Source: CAIVVT01 sp963823095 (GTDB lineage Bacteria; Acidobacteriota; Terriglobia; Bryobacterales; Bryobacteraceae). Taken from it: DNA of 64,000 nt. Within the stretch, counting starts at the first letter, position 1, and each line of letters starts with the position of its first letter. Where the stretch lies: assembly GCA_963823095.1 (NCBI GenBank), contig CAWGKI010000018.1, positions 69,556-133,555 of the forward strand. Direction: 5' to 3'. The notes below the pieces were generated by a model. It did not search any database and was not told where the DNA came from. It saw only the letters and a program-made list of their open reading frames with translations. Made by a program: the position numbers and the translations under genes. This document shows, in pieces, positions 18,901 to 26,147 of this stretch.

Positions 18901-19756
18901 CAAGGCCAACGCGGCCATCGTGCCGGCGGGCAATGGCGGAGCCGTCAGCGTCTTCGTCAGCGACACGACGCAAGTGTTGCTCGACATCGACGGCTACTTC
19001 GTGCCGGCAACCGACCCGAGCGCGCTGGCGTTTTATCCGCTGACGCCGTGCCGGGTCGCCGACACACGGAAAGCTCTCGGCTTGTTGGGCGCACCGTCGC
19101 TCGGGGCTGGGACGAGCCGGACCTTGCCGATACTGTCGAGTTCCTGCGGCGTGCCGGCCAGCGCGCAGGCCTACTCGTTGAACCTCACGGCGGTGCCGGG
19201 TGGAGCGCTGGGATATATCACGACCTGGCCGACCGGCCAGCCCAAACCTACGGTATCGACGTTGAACGCGCCGACCGGCGCCATCACCGCCAACGCGGCG
19301 ATTGTGCCGGCGGGCAGCGGCGGGTCGATCGACGTGTTCGCGAGCGACGCCACGAATCTGGTGGTGGACATCAACGGCTACTTCGCTCCCGCCGGCGCGG
19401 GCGGGCTGTCGCTGTACAATCTGCCGCCGTGCCGGGTGCTGGACTCGCGCAAGCCGGCGGGGTCGCCGGCGCTGAAAGGCGCACTGGATGTGGATGTGTC
19501 GGACAGCGGCTGCGGGGCGCCCCTGGCGGCCCAGGCCTACGTGCTGAACGCGACGGTGGTGCCGCAGGCGAGCCTGGGGTACCTGACGTTGTGGCCGCAG
19601 GGGGCTACGCAGCCAGTGGTGTCGACGCTGAACGCGCTGGACGGGAAGATCACTTCGAACATGGCGATCGTGCCGACAACGAACGGCTCGACGAGCGCCT
19701 TCCTCTCCGATCTGGCCCACGTTGTCCTGGATATCTCGGGGTACTTCGCGCAGTGA
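15995..19756 (+). CDS. Segment 4: He_PIG-like Ig domains, two IPT domains and C-terminal cassette
   Basis: This frame holds 1,253 residues and is authentic from about 15968. It contains repeated putative-Ig (He_PIG) signatures such as LPQGLALSPGGVLTGTP, LPAGLSLSPAGLLSGTP and LPPGLSLSSAGVLSGTA. Two IPT/TIG domains follow (SLSPNWAMVGGAAFTLTVNG and SLSPNSAAAGGAALTLTVNG), then cassette copy C. No catalytic motif is visible, so a stalk plus adhesion role is likely. The formal ATG at 15995 lies inside an Ig domain, so the segment depends on the upstream parts for export. Confidence 0.7.
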   Translation: MIAVNGAGFTSSTWFTLEIDAAGFADNPLLPTATSGIPYSYTFHAVPAGSYTFTSPYLPQGLALSPGGVLTGTPTNTSDTNNSFQVALSNGATTLATRTFYLQMTTAAPSPITTISGSGPGGGLPDGMLGSSYNATVYGGQVIQSVKVTSGSLPLGLVLLPSLQANPAYGSPTQYNLSGTPLLTGTYNFRLRLLTVTGAEAQSDFTIHISTLGLASSYLGNLVIGQPVNFQLGGIGGNGSYNFTVPGFSGNALPAGLSLSPAGLLSGTPRATTKWGGSTTIRVSSGGAQMDLSIGWSVAPPAVGGVTPQVIGGYSYSYGNSNSPDGVVGHKYTYYAYVWSYQGAVTWTLVSGTLPPGMNLYTSQEDLGKYTGWSSPGMAAIEGVPTAAGDYEVQLMVQDSGGGVGYFDTVLHISPLNPAPVNFAYEALLSIPPAVVGSPYSFSLGAQDAAGALTFALLPGLPLPPGLSLSSAGVLSGTAIGPGSFYFNVEIVDASGQTLNTQQSLDVYPSGRTSTPTSVGVYADTLLVNLPLSIDLNQTLYPGRGTAPYVWAVQAGSALPESITIGTNADGAPALVGTPTQTGNFSPTLVVTDARGQSSQVWSSFQIDTVAITAPAARRLPPAGQGTPYSPIPFMASGFGAGLRYSFNPWSDTPVGMALSTDGVLSGTPLQWGDFQIIVDASDASGLSASKTYTLQILAPGVPLPPTITSLSPNWAMVGGAAFTLTVNGSNFVSGAAVQWNGSALSTTFISATQLTASVPASLIAAVGTASVTAVNPGGATSTAASFNIGSASPPTISSLSPNSAAAGGAALTLTVNGTGFTTESVVDWNGTGLTTTYVSSTQLTAAVPASLTATAGSADITVVNPGGLTSSPPFTFTVSAALRFIPITPCRVTDTRKPDGPFGGPAIAAGTSRDFAIPNSTCTIPATAQAYSLNVTVVPPKPLGYLTIWPTGQARPVASTLNSLDGRIKANAAIVPAGNGGAVSVFVSDTTQVLLDIDGYFVPATDPSALAFYPLTPCRVADTRKALGLLGAPSLGAGTSRTLPILSSSCGVPASAQAYSLNLTAVPGGALGYITTWPTGQPKPTVSTLNAPTGAITANAAIVPAGSGGSIDVFASDATNLVVDINGYFAPAGAGGLSLYNLPPCRVLDSRKPAGSPALKGALDVDVSDSGCGAPLAAQAYVLNATVVPQASLGYLTLWPQGATQPVVSTLNALDGKITSNMAIVPTTNGSTSAFLSDLAHVVLDISGYFAQ
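18635..19756 (+). repeat. C-terminal triple-repeat cassette, copy C (in frame)
   Basis: This is the third copy, in frame with its gene and ending ISGYFAQ. It shares long identical blocks with copies A and B and has only scattered substitutions. The alternative +1 frame is also open over most of the cassette in all three copies, a by-product of GC-rich codon use. Confidence 0.9.
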
Positions 19757-19779
19757 GCCTCCATCGGGCGCAACTTCAC

Positions 19780-19804
19780 CCGTCCGTCCGGAGATCACGG
19801 ACGG
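19780..19804 (+). terminator. Possible stem-loop after the giant gene
   Basis: CCGTCCGT at 19780-19787 and ACGGACGG at 19797-19804 form a perfect 8-bp stem with a 9-base loop, 24 bases after the stop. No T-run follows, so factor-independent termination is uncertain. Confidence 0.3.
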
Positions 19805-19864
19805 ATTAGGGACTGGGCATCGGCCCCTTTCAGGCGCGCGCCTGTTAACATTAAATAGAGACAT

Positions 19865-20650
19865 ATGAGATGCTTGGGCATTCTACTCTGCTACAACGAC
19901 GGTGATCTTCTCACCGAATCGATCCGCTACTTAAGAAGCCAGGAGCACGATGTCGTGCTTTGGGACCATGGATCGACCGACAACACGCCATCGGTAGTCG
20001 CCGACATGCGAAGTGAGTTGCTAGAAGCAACTTCCCTTCCACGCAGCTTCGATTTCTATCAGCTGTACCCCGCGATGTCAAAACACCTGCTCGATAACTT
20101 CGTTGACCATTATGACTGGATATCTTGGCCGGACCAGGACGAGTTTCTTGAGGGCCCCAGCCGCGCGCGACCGTATTGCGACTGCGTGCACGAGGTATAC
20201 CAGTCCGGTGCCGATTGGATTGAATTCAAGAACTTCAACTACTGGTTCACGCGTGCCGACGACCCAACTATCCAGTCAACCACGAATCGAGTTCGACACT
20301 ACTCACTTTTTCGAGACTGTCCGCCACGCATACGAGCATGGCGTGCAACAGCCACAAATATGCGAGTATTCAACCACAATCCGCCACTCGGCAAGTGTTG
20401 GCCTATTCCCTTCAACCTACGGCACTACCCGATGCGCTCGCGCGCGCAAGCTTCGATGCGAGTCGAAAGAGATCGGGCCGGCCTGCGGCGCGGCCAGGCA
20501 AACTTCCACTACGAGAACATGGCGCGGTGGAAAGAACGTCTGGAGATCCCTCCCGATAAACTGCACTGGGACGACGGCCAAACGGATCTGAATGCAGATT
20601 GCATCTTCGACTGGAGAACGATTTACGGGTTTGGTTCGGATAAGCCCTGA
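19865..20650 (+). CDS. Family 2-type glycosyltransferase
   Basis: The 261-residue protein starts with the GT-A fold opening seen in GT2 enzymes (ILLCYNDGDLLTESIRYL, then VVLWDHGSTDNTP) and has an acidic WPDQDEFLEG segment near residue 90 in the place of the metal-binding DXD. No signal peptide or membrane helix is present, so it should act in the cytoplasm on a nucleotide sugar. The substrate cannot be told. It faces the methyltransferase gene tail to tail, with a 28-base overlap of coding ends at 20623-20650. Together with the O-antigen ligase-like gene at 9490 it suggests local surface-glycan functions. Confidence 0.75.
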   Translation: MRCLGILLCYNDGDLLTESIRYLRSQEHDVVLWDHGSTDNTPSVVADMRSELLEATSLPRSFDFYQLYPAMSKHLLDNFVDHYDWISWPDQDEFLEGPSRARPYCDCVHEVYQSGADWIEFKNFNYWFTRADDPTIQSTTNRVRHYSLFRDCPPRIRAWRATATNMRVFNHNPPLGKCWPIPFNLRHYPMRSRAQASMRVERDRAGLRRGQANFHYENMARWKERLEIPPDKLHWDDGQTDLNADCIFDWRTIYGFGSDKP

Positions 20651-21222
20651 ACCCGCTCACTCAGAAACGTTCTGACGGACTCCTCGTCGTTCGGAATGGC
20701 CTTTGGTAATAGGTCGAGATGTGTGGCGTAGTACTCATAGTCGAGATGGACATATTCTGCCAGTAATTCATCGTAAGATCGCTGTAAGACAGTGGAAAGC
20801 GGGTCGAGACCGTCGATTATGCACAGTCCGGTAGGCGGTGTTCTTATCGTACCCATATGGAGGTCGGGCCGCCACCTGCAAAGGCATGCTGCCACTTTCC
20901 AGACATCTCCACTGTAGAAAAATGTGGATCGAGTTCTTTCCGATGTCACGGCATCAAGCGGAAGACAGTCGTGAATTGCAATCACTGAGTTCGGACTACT
21001 CCATCGTTCAACGCTAATGAAGTCGCGAAGCGCCTGTTCAAAAAGATGCAGGCCGTCGATAAATGCGAAATCAACACATGTAACGTCATGGAGTTGTTCG
21101 CAGGCGTAAGTTGAAAAGAACTCGTCGCTGGTCATCGAGAAGATCTCTATGCCTTCGGCATTTAGCGCCCTTAGCGGACGGGTCAGGGTCCACGCCGATG
21201 CAATGGGTTCCCTCGCGAGCAA
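20623..21222 (-). CDS. SAM-dependent methyltransferase, C-terminal part (frameshifted gene)
   Basis: The authentic coding starts near 21178 (ALNAEGIEIFSMTSDEFF) and continues a class I methyltransferase: CVDFAFIDGLHLFEQALRDF is the motif typical of the Methyltransf_24 group, where family members read DxxFIDGxH. The last 60 residues form a lid-like tail. The N-terminal SAM-binding half is in the other frame (21086-21442), so a single indel around 21170-21190 splits the gene. Joined, the protein would be about 270 residues, a normal size for the family. Confidence 0.6.
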   Translation of the reverse strand: MLAREPIASAWTLTRPLRALNAEGIEIFSMTSDEFFSTYACEQLHDVTCVDFAFIDGLHLFEQALRDFISVERWSSPNSVIAIHDCLPLDAVTSERTRSTFFYSGDVWKVAACLCRWRPDLHMGTIRTPPTGLCIIDGLDPLSTVLQRSYDELLAEYVHLDYEYYATHLDLLPKAIPNDEESVRTFLSERVQGLSEPNP

Positions 21223-21442
21223 CCGCCAGAGAGGATCCGCCGCGAACGCCTATCTCGAGATATGTTCGAGGGCGAACAATATGATGAACCCATCCCAGGG
21301 CAGTATAGTAATCTGGTCCCGGCAACTCATCGGCGGCCAGTGCCAAATGCTTTGCTAATAGACTAGGGTCAAAAGTACCCGACGTGGACGAATCCCTGGG
21401 AGGACGGTTATTCGAATAGAATTCGATGGGTGTCTGTGCCAC
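21086..21442 (-). CDS. SAM-dependent methyltransferase, N-terminal part (frameshifted gene)
   Basis: Residues 55-90 contain the SAM-binding glycine motif TYLEIGVRGGSSLAVA followed by HCIGVDPDP, as in Methyltransf_24 and cephalosporin-hydroxylase-like methyltransferases. After CIGVDPDP the frame departs from the family and the last 25 residues are junk. The remainder of the enzyme continues in the frame ending at 20623. Start at 21442; no strong ribosome site is visible. Likely small-molecule or sugar O-methylation if the gene is intact in the cell. Confidence 0.6.
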   Translation of the reverse strand: MAQTPIEFYSNNRPPRDSSTSGTFDPSLLAKHLALAADELPGPDYYTALGWVHHIVRPRTYLEIGVRGGSSLAVAREGTHCIGVDPDPSAKGAKCRRHRDLLDDQRRVLFNLRLRTTP

Positions 21443-21765
21443 TTACCTATGTTATCAGTGCCTGGCAAGAATCGCATGAAACGTCTGACGTGGGAAATGT
21501 TTCAGTTGCCTTGTCGAGTAAGGCTAGGCTAAAGACTCGAGTCCACAGTAAGTTTTTCGCAAAAGCACCGAGTTGGATGCAGCGCCGCGGGCAAGCGCGA
21601 TTACGCCTGTTGCGCCGTGATACACGAGACGCGCTTCGTTCGGCCTCGCGGAGCGAAGCCCAGTCTCGCGGTCAAAATGGGTGTCCTTGCGTGAGCGAGC
21701 ATGCGCATCCAAGTTTATGACACCCTTTTCTAGTAAATGTCCTCAACCCGCCTGGCATTACAACG
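21443..21765. other. Intergenic region, no gene seen
   Basis: Only short frames without motifs are present between the methyltransferase and the small inverted-repeat element. Confidence 0.4.
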
Positions 21766-21882
21766 TTAACAGCCTGTGGCGGAAGTGCTTTTTTGGGCGA
21801 AAACGCTCAAGAGCGGTTCAATAGAATCGATGGGTTATGGGCGACGCTGCCGAGCAATTCGACTATTACCACAGGCTGTTAA
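21766..21882. repeat. 117-bp MITE-like element with 14-bp terminal inverted repeats
   Basis: TTAACAGCCTGTGG at 21766-21779 and its exact reverse complement at 21869-21882 bound a 117-bp non-coding segment. Size, perfect ends and the neighbourhood of broken transposases fit a miniature inverted-repeat element. No autonomous partner with the same ends is seen in the window. Confidence 0.5.
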
Positions 21883-21893
21883 GTGTTCAGGTG

Positions 21894-22160
21894 CTACGCG
21901 AGCACCGCACTTCGGGTCCACACAGTAGGCACATTTCCCCGTCCAGGTGAACAGCAGATACTGGATCTCACGACGGATCCTCGACAGGGTCCACCCAGAA
22001 GTTTTTTGGTGCGCGAGCTTTCCAATGTCAGAAATGCGTGCACGAGCATGACCATCGTGACTTGGTGATGCCAGCCTTGCCAGTTGCGTCCCACGTAAGG
22101 GTCCAGGCCGAGTTCTTCGTTGATCTGATGTGAGTCTTGCTCAATCTTTTAGCGGCACTT
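21894..22160 (-). pseudogene. C-terminal fragment of an IS701/IS4-type transposase
   Basis: Reading the minus strand gives KIEQDSHQINEELGLDPYVG, then RNWQGWHHQVTMVMLVHAFL, the hallmark of the C-terminal part of IS701-like DDE transposases (usually GRSWRGWHHH). After TKKLL the frame shifts, and the other frame continues RIRREIQYLLFTWTGKCAYC, also typical. An in-frame stop lies just upstream at the 22155-22165 junction with IS21 sequence. It is a 5'-truncated, frameshifted remnant. Confidence 0.65.
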
Positions 22161-22227
22161 TATGATCCGCATTAAACGCCGCAACGTGTAACTGGCGGCA
22201 GATCGCACAGGCTGTATTTCGTCGGCG

Positions 22228-22311
22228 CCATCCCCCAAGCCGCCGCTCGATCACCCGAATCTGCGCGGCCCCAACTATTTCGATACGAACGAACCGCCAA
22301 CCCTGCAGTGA
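22228..22311 (+). pseudogene. Last residues of an IS21-family istA
   Basis: The frame before the TGA at 22309-22311 reads PKPPLDHPNLRGPNYF, which resembles the usual C-terminal end of IstA transposases. An in-frame TAA sits at 22189. Only the tail of istA remains in front of istB; the rest was lost where the IS701-like fragment begins. Confidence 0.5.
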
Positions 22312-22326
22312 AAGAAACGAGGACTC

Positions 22327-23082
22327 ATGCTGACACAACCGATCGTCGAGAAACTTTGCACGCTCCGGCTCAAAGGAATGGCCGACGCCTTCCATGAGCA
22401 GATCGAGAGCGCGGACCTGCAACAACTCAGCTTCGAAGAGCGGCTCGGGCTGCTCATCGACCGCCAATGGATCTGGCGCCAGAACCGCGCTCTGGACCGC
22501 CGCGTGCGCAACGGCCGACTGCAAGGTCCTGCGTGCGTGGAGGACATCGACTTCCGCACGCCGCGCGGTCCGGACCGCCAGGTGGTGCGCTCGCTCAGCG
22601 CCGAATCGGCCTGGGTCGGCGCGCACCAGAACCTGTTTTTGATCGGCCCAACGGGGATCGGCAAAACCTGGCTGGCGCGAGCGTTTGCGCAGAAAGCGTG
22701 CCGCGACAACTACACGGCTTTGTTTCTGAAAGCGGTCGAACTATTCCGCGATCTCGCAACAGCACGCGCCGATGGCAGTCACACCAGGGTGCTGTACCGG
22801 CTCGGCCGCGTCGACCTGCTCATCGTCGACGACTGGGCAATGGCTCCGCTGACCGAAAACGAGCGCCGGGACTTTCTTGAGATCTGCGACCAGCGCTACC
22901 AGGCACGCTCCACACTGCTGACCAGCCAACTGCCGGTCGCGAGCTGGCACGCGCAGATCGGCGATCCGACCATCGCCGATTCCATGCTCGACCGCCTGGT
23001 CCACAACGCGCATCGCCTCGAATTGCAGGGCGAGAGCCTGCGCAAGAAGCGCATCTCAAAAAGCGGAAAGGAGAACGCATGA
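22327..23082 (+). CDS. istB: IS21-family helper ATPase IstB
   Basis: A 251-residue AAA+ protein of normal IstB length. Walker A is GPTGIGKT at residues 107-114 and Walker B is LLIVDDW near 160-166, followed by LTENERRDFLEICDQRY and the sensor-like TSQLPVASWHAQIGDPTIAD. IstB assembles with the IstA transposase and target DNA. It is translated from ATG 22327, 15 bases after the istA stop. Since istA is reduced to its tail, the element is not autonomous. The C-terminus is Lys/Arg-rich. Confidence 0.9.
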   Translation: MLTQPIVEKLCTLRLKGMADAFHEQIESADLQQLSFEERLGLLIDRQWIWRQNRALDRRVRNGRLQGPACVEDIDFRTPRGPDRQVVRSLSAESAWVGAHQNLFLIGPTGIGKTWLARAFAQKACRDNYTALFLKAVELFRDLATARADGSHTRVLYRLGRVDLLIVDDWAMAPLTENERRDFLEICDQRYQARSTLLTSQLPVASWHAQIGDPTIADSMLDRLVHNAHRLELQGESLRKKRISKSGKENA

Positions 23083-23829
23083 AGCGGCGCAAACGACGAG
23101 GCTCCTACGAGATTGAGTGGGGCAAGGGGGGCTCACGCCGCCCCCTCGCCCCACACCCCAATCCCGGGCTCAGAAGCAGTTTGATTAACGGATGCCGATG
23201 ACTTGAGGATGATGAGAACTGCCCAGCGTCGCTTCGCTCCGACGGCGATCGGCTTCCTCCGGAATCCTGATCGCCATCAGCTCGGAATCACTGATCGGCT
23301 TCGCCGGAATACGCAGCTTCCCCAAGTTGTTGATAACAGGCACTTGCGTATAGAACTAATACAGCGTTTGGAGCAGGCGATCATAATTCGTCAGCAGAAG
23401 GTTTGTGAAAAAACAAAAGGTGGGGTGGACATTGAACGGCCCCCTCCTCCTGCTACATACTCGGACGGAGGTTCAAAACAACGAACTGGAAGAAGTGTTC
23501 CGTTGATGGTACCCGCGGCTCCGAGCCGAAGCCGCTTGACCTCCGACTTCTTGGCGCTCTCCACGCCCGTCCGTTCGCAGTCCCTTGCGTAGCAACATCA
23601 CAACATCTTTACCGGAGCCGCGTCGCGGCGCGTTGTGCTATGTTGATGTTGTCGTGAAGTGGTGGGCCAAATCGAGCGATCGGTTTTCGCCCCCCGGTTT
23701 CGGTGCAGGTTTACTGTCCATTTTGCGATCAGACCCCATGGTGCTGGATGGAATGCAGGGACGGTATAGACTGGCCGGGAAACCGGCTAAGCCCTTGCAG
23801 GACAGCTAAGTAGCGGCAAACGCAGGCAA
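23083..23829. other. IS21 right flank and tRNA upstream region
   Basis: No convincing gene in 747 bases. The part at 23235-23320 has two related copies of a GATCGGCTTC...CCGGAATNC unit, plausible as repeats of the IS21 right end. A small GNRA hairpin, GCCGG-GAAA-CCGGC, is at 23773-23786, 45 bases before the tRNA gene. TATAGA at 23765-23770 could be a -10 box for the tRNA, but the matching -35 is poor. Confidence 0.35.
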
Positions 23830-23904
<75 letters not shown>

Positions 23905-24015
23905 TGTTTTCAATAACTTACAGACATTTGCCAATTAATGCAATTACTGCTTTAAGCGGTAACTTACAGATTATAAACGACTTATCTGTGCAGTTTACGT
24001 GATCTCTATTTGTTC

Positions 24016-24037
24016 GCCTTTTCGAAATCGAAAAGGC
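24016..24037. repeat. Perfect 9-bp hairpin downstream of tRNA-Gly
   Basis: GCCTTTTCG at 24016-24024 and CGAAAAGGC at 24029-24037 are exact reverse complements around AAAT. No T-run follows, so its role as a terminator is doubtful. Confidence 0.5.
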
Positions 24038-24084
24038 CCTCCAAGTAAGTTTCCAAACCATTGATTCCATTGGAGCGCGTTCTG

Positions 24085-24117
24085 CCAGAATGCCAGCGTC
24101 CCACGCTGGCATTCTGG
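24085..24117. repeat. Palindrome copying the tRNA-Gly anticodon arm (att-like)
   Basis: CCAGAATGCCAGCG at 24085-24098 pairs perfectly with 24104-24117 around TCCCA. Within it, 24087-24109 matches the tRNA-Gly anticodon arm at 23849-23871 at 21 of 23 positions. The two differences fall on loop positions 32 and 38, and CCC is kept in the anticodon place. It looks like a duplicated tRNA-derived attachment core, although no integrase for it is present between the copies. Confidence 0.5.
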
Positions 24118-24119
24118 CC

Positions 24120-25023
24120 CCAGCGCAGTGTGGGCGACGCCGATTTTAGTGGGTTGTGAATTCGTTGACGATCAGCTTCAGATGGCGTTCATTGATTGGG
24201 ACCAGGTAGTCGAGGCACTCCCGGCGAATCGTCCCGATCACCCGCTCGCAGTAGGTGTTCGTTGTCGGCGCTCGAACGGGAGTCTTCAGAACGCGGAGGC
24301 CAAAGCCTCACAATTCGGAATCCAGGTGCGAGCAGATCGCATCGCGGTCATGGATCACGAACTGGTACGAATGGTCGAAGGCCAGTCACTCGCGGAATTG
24401 CTGGAGGGTCCACTCGGCATTGGGATGCGCGGTGACGTTGGTATGCAGAATCCGCCGCGAACCGATCTCCATCGCGACGAAGACGTACAGCACGCGCAGC
24501 GACGCGGCAACCGAAACCCTGGAGTCACAGGCGACGATGCCCTTGGCTTGGTTTCGCACGAACGTGGCCCAACGTTGGCCGGAAGTCCTGTTATGCGTCC
24601 GGAACGAATCAAGGTATTTGCCGACGGTGCGCGGCGAAAGCGGATCCCAAGTTTCACCAACAACTCGTCGGCGATGCGCTCCTCACCCCAACTCGGGTTG
24701 GCCGCTGCCATGTTGCGGATCAATTCTTGAAGGTTCTGTCGGAGAACCGGTCGGCCTCGCTTCCGCAGCTTCCAGCTCCAGAATACCCGAAACGCTGTCC
24801 GATGCCAGTTGATGAAGGTCCCCGGCTTGACGATCGTGAGCACCTCGCGCCAGTTGAAGAAATGTCCCAGAGCGAGAAGCGCCAATCGTTCCCCAGGCTT
24901 GAATTTTCGCGGTCGTGCTTTGCGTTCCTGAAACATCGCGAGTTGTTTGCGAAAAAATAGGTTCTCCGCGACGAGTGCCGCGCGCGTTCGGACCAATAGC
25001 CGGAGGATGGTGAGCAACCGCAA
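24120..25023 (-). pseudogene. Decayed integrase-core transposase (IS3/IS481-like single-ORF type)
   Basis: The N-terminal part from 25023 reads well: ENLFFRKQLAMFQERKARP, VKPGTFINWHRTAFRVFWSW and NPSWGEERIADELLVKLGI, as in the integrase-core transposases common in acidobacteria. A shift near 24648 moves the gene to another frame (LSPRTVGKYLDSF, then HDRDAICSHLDSEL). That frame has a TGA in place of Trp in QQFRE-stop-LAF, and a TAA just before NRRRPH near the end. With one frameshift and two nonsense codons over about 300 codons it is a pseudogene. The remnant at 41725-42125 belongs to the same general family. Confidence 0.7.
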
Positions 25024-25218
25024 TTCTATCGCGTCGATGCGCGTTCAGCCGGCGCTGTAACGCTAAAGCCAGCAACCCCACAACTTCTCGGGGTCAATTG
25101 AGTTTCTGCGGACCAACGGTCTACTTTTCGACCGCCACGCAGCCGCGCTTTCGCACCGCTACCTGGTCAATTATTGCTCCGACCCTCACATTCCGCTAAC
25201 ACGCAAGGAGAGGCAATC

Positions 25219-25309
25219 ATGAAAACGCTGCGGATTGCGGCCGTCGCCACGCTCTCGCTGGCGGCGGCCTTCGCGCAGGCAGTGAAGGTCGCCGGCAGTC
25301 TGATCGAGG
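25219..25309 (+). pseudogene. 5' part of a small secreted-protein gene split by IS66
   Basis: A good ribosome site (AAGGAG) precedes ATG 25219. The product begins with a clear signal peptide, MKTLRIAAVATLSLAAAFAQ, then AVKVAGSLIEG. At 25310 the IS66 left end begins. Removing IS66 and one copy of the GATCGAGG duplication joins this to 31202 onward and yields GTVDNDLIVKG before a stop. One frame over, the sequence continues AEQDVGLITLTGSVN. The target was therefore a small exported protein gene, itself possibly frameshifted. The family is not recognised. Confidence 0.5.
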
Positions 25310-25366
25310 GTATGCGTCAGAGCAACGCACCTATGAACCGGGCCATTCTGATGCTTGAGTGGGAGG

Positions 25367-25708
25367 ATGAGCAGTGAGGAATCAGGCCGCCAGCGTCGGC
25401 GGCATCGAAGCCGTGCGGAAGCAGATCGGCTGGCGGCAGAGTACGAAGCGAGCGGGCTAAGCCGCGAAGAATTCTGCCGGCAACGAGACGTTGCCATGAA
25501 GACGCTGGCTCGCTACGTAGTGCGCTATCGAAAGCAGCAAGCGGCGGGCATCGAACCCCAGCGCTGGGTCGAGGTAGAAGTAGCCGGGCCTCGTGAATGT
25601 GGCGGTGAGTTATCGGTGCTTCTCTCAGGCGGACGCAGGATTGAAGTAAGGCCAGGGTTTGACGCCGGTACGCTGCGGCAACTTGTGGCTGTGCTGGAGC
25701 AACCCTGA
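25367..25708 (+). CDS. tnpA: IS66 accessory protein TnpA
   Basis: This protein of about 113 residues has the IS66 Orf1/TnpA pattern: a basic N-terminus (GRQRRRHRSRAEADRLAAEY), the helix-turn-helix segment GLSREEFCRQRDVAMKTLARY, and a C-terminal FDAGTLRQLVAVL. TnpA is needed with TnpB and TnpC for IS66 transposition and probably binds DNA. The start was set at ATG 25367; a TTG at 25355 is possible. tnpB starts three bases after its stop. Confidence 0.85.
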   Translation: MSSEESGRQRRRHRSRAEADRLAAEYEASGLSREEFCRQRDVAMKTLARYVVRYRKQQAAGIEPQRWVEVEVAGPRECGGELSVLLSGGRRIEVRPGFDAGTLRQLVAVLEQP

Positions 25709-25710
25709 GC

Positions 25711-26073
25711 ATGTTCGGCGTTGGACCTGCCACGCGAATCTATCTTGCCGCCGGAACGACTGACATGCGTAAGGGTTTTGAAGGTCTCTACGGGCTGGTG
25801 CGCGACCGGCTGTCGTGCGATCCGCTGAGCGGGCATGTCTTCGTGTTTTCCAATGCGCAACGCAACCGGCTGAAGCTGATGTTCTGGGACGGAAGCGGAC
25901 TATGGGTCTGTTCCAAACGATTGGAAAAAGGCCGGTTCCGGTGGCCTCCGGCGGCAGGTGAAGAAACGAAGATTATCTTGAGTCACGAGGAACTCATGCT
26001 GCTGCTCGGTGGCATCGATCTGACGCAGACCAGACGCCGCGCATGGCATCGCGTGAGCCACGCGGCGGCGTAA
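25711..26073 (+). CDS. tnpB: IS66 accessory protein TnpB
   Basis: The protein is 120 residues long with the strongly conserved IS66 Orf2 block GTTDMRKGFEGLYGLVRD, followed by SGHVFVFSNAQRNRLKLMFWDGSGLW and RLEKGRFRWP (quoted in parts). The biochemical role is unknown although the gene is required for transposition. It follows tnpA directly, with the ATG two bases after the TGA. The length is normal and no defects are seen. Confidence 0.9.
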   Translation: MFGVGPATRIYLAAGTTDMRKGFEGLYGLVRDRLSCDPLSGHVFVFSNAQRNRLKLMFWDGSGLWVCSKRLEKGRFRWPPAAGEETKIILSHEELMLLLGGIDLTQTRRRAWHRVSHAAA

Positions 26074-26147
26074 AGATAGTTTCAACAAATAGCAGTAACT
26101 ATGTTTTAATTGGCCTGCAAACAAGCTATCCTGACAGTAGGCCGACC

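Larger units (their letters stand above)
12172..19756 (+). pseudogene. Giant secreted DUF11/RCC1/InlB/IPT/Ig protein gene broken by four single-base frameshifts
   Basis: Joined across the shifts, this is one gene of about 2,525 codons. Order: signal peptide, DUF11 module 1, seven RCC1-type repeats, InlB-type B-repeat, DUF11 module 2, seven more RCC1 repeats, second B-repeat, an IPT/TIG domain, a string of He_PIG-like Ig domains, two more IPT domains, and cassette copy C. Aligning the two DUF11-RCC1-InlB units places the breaks: an extra base near 12650 (WGWNL then YGQATVP), a missing base near 13660, another near 13688, and a missing base near 15967. Each side continues the expected domain without loss. 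All is consistent with one ancestral exported protein. Whether the shifts are biological or sequencing errors cannot be told here. Confidence 0.75.

Noticed and set aside
23203..23592. 129-codon frame upstream of tRNA-Gly
   Set aside because: The composition is irregular and the frame covers apparent IS21 end repeats. No family was recognised.
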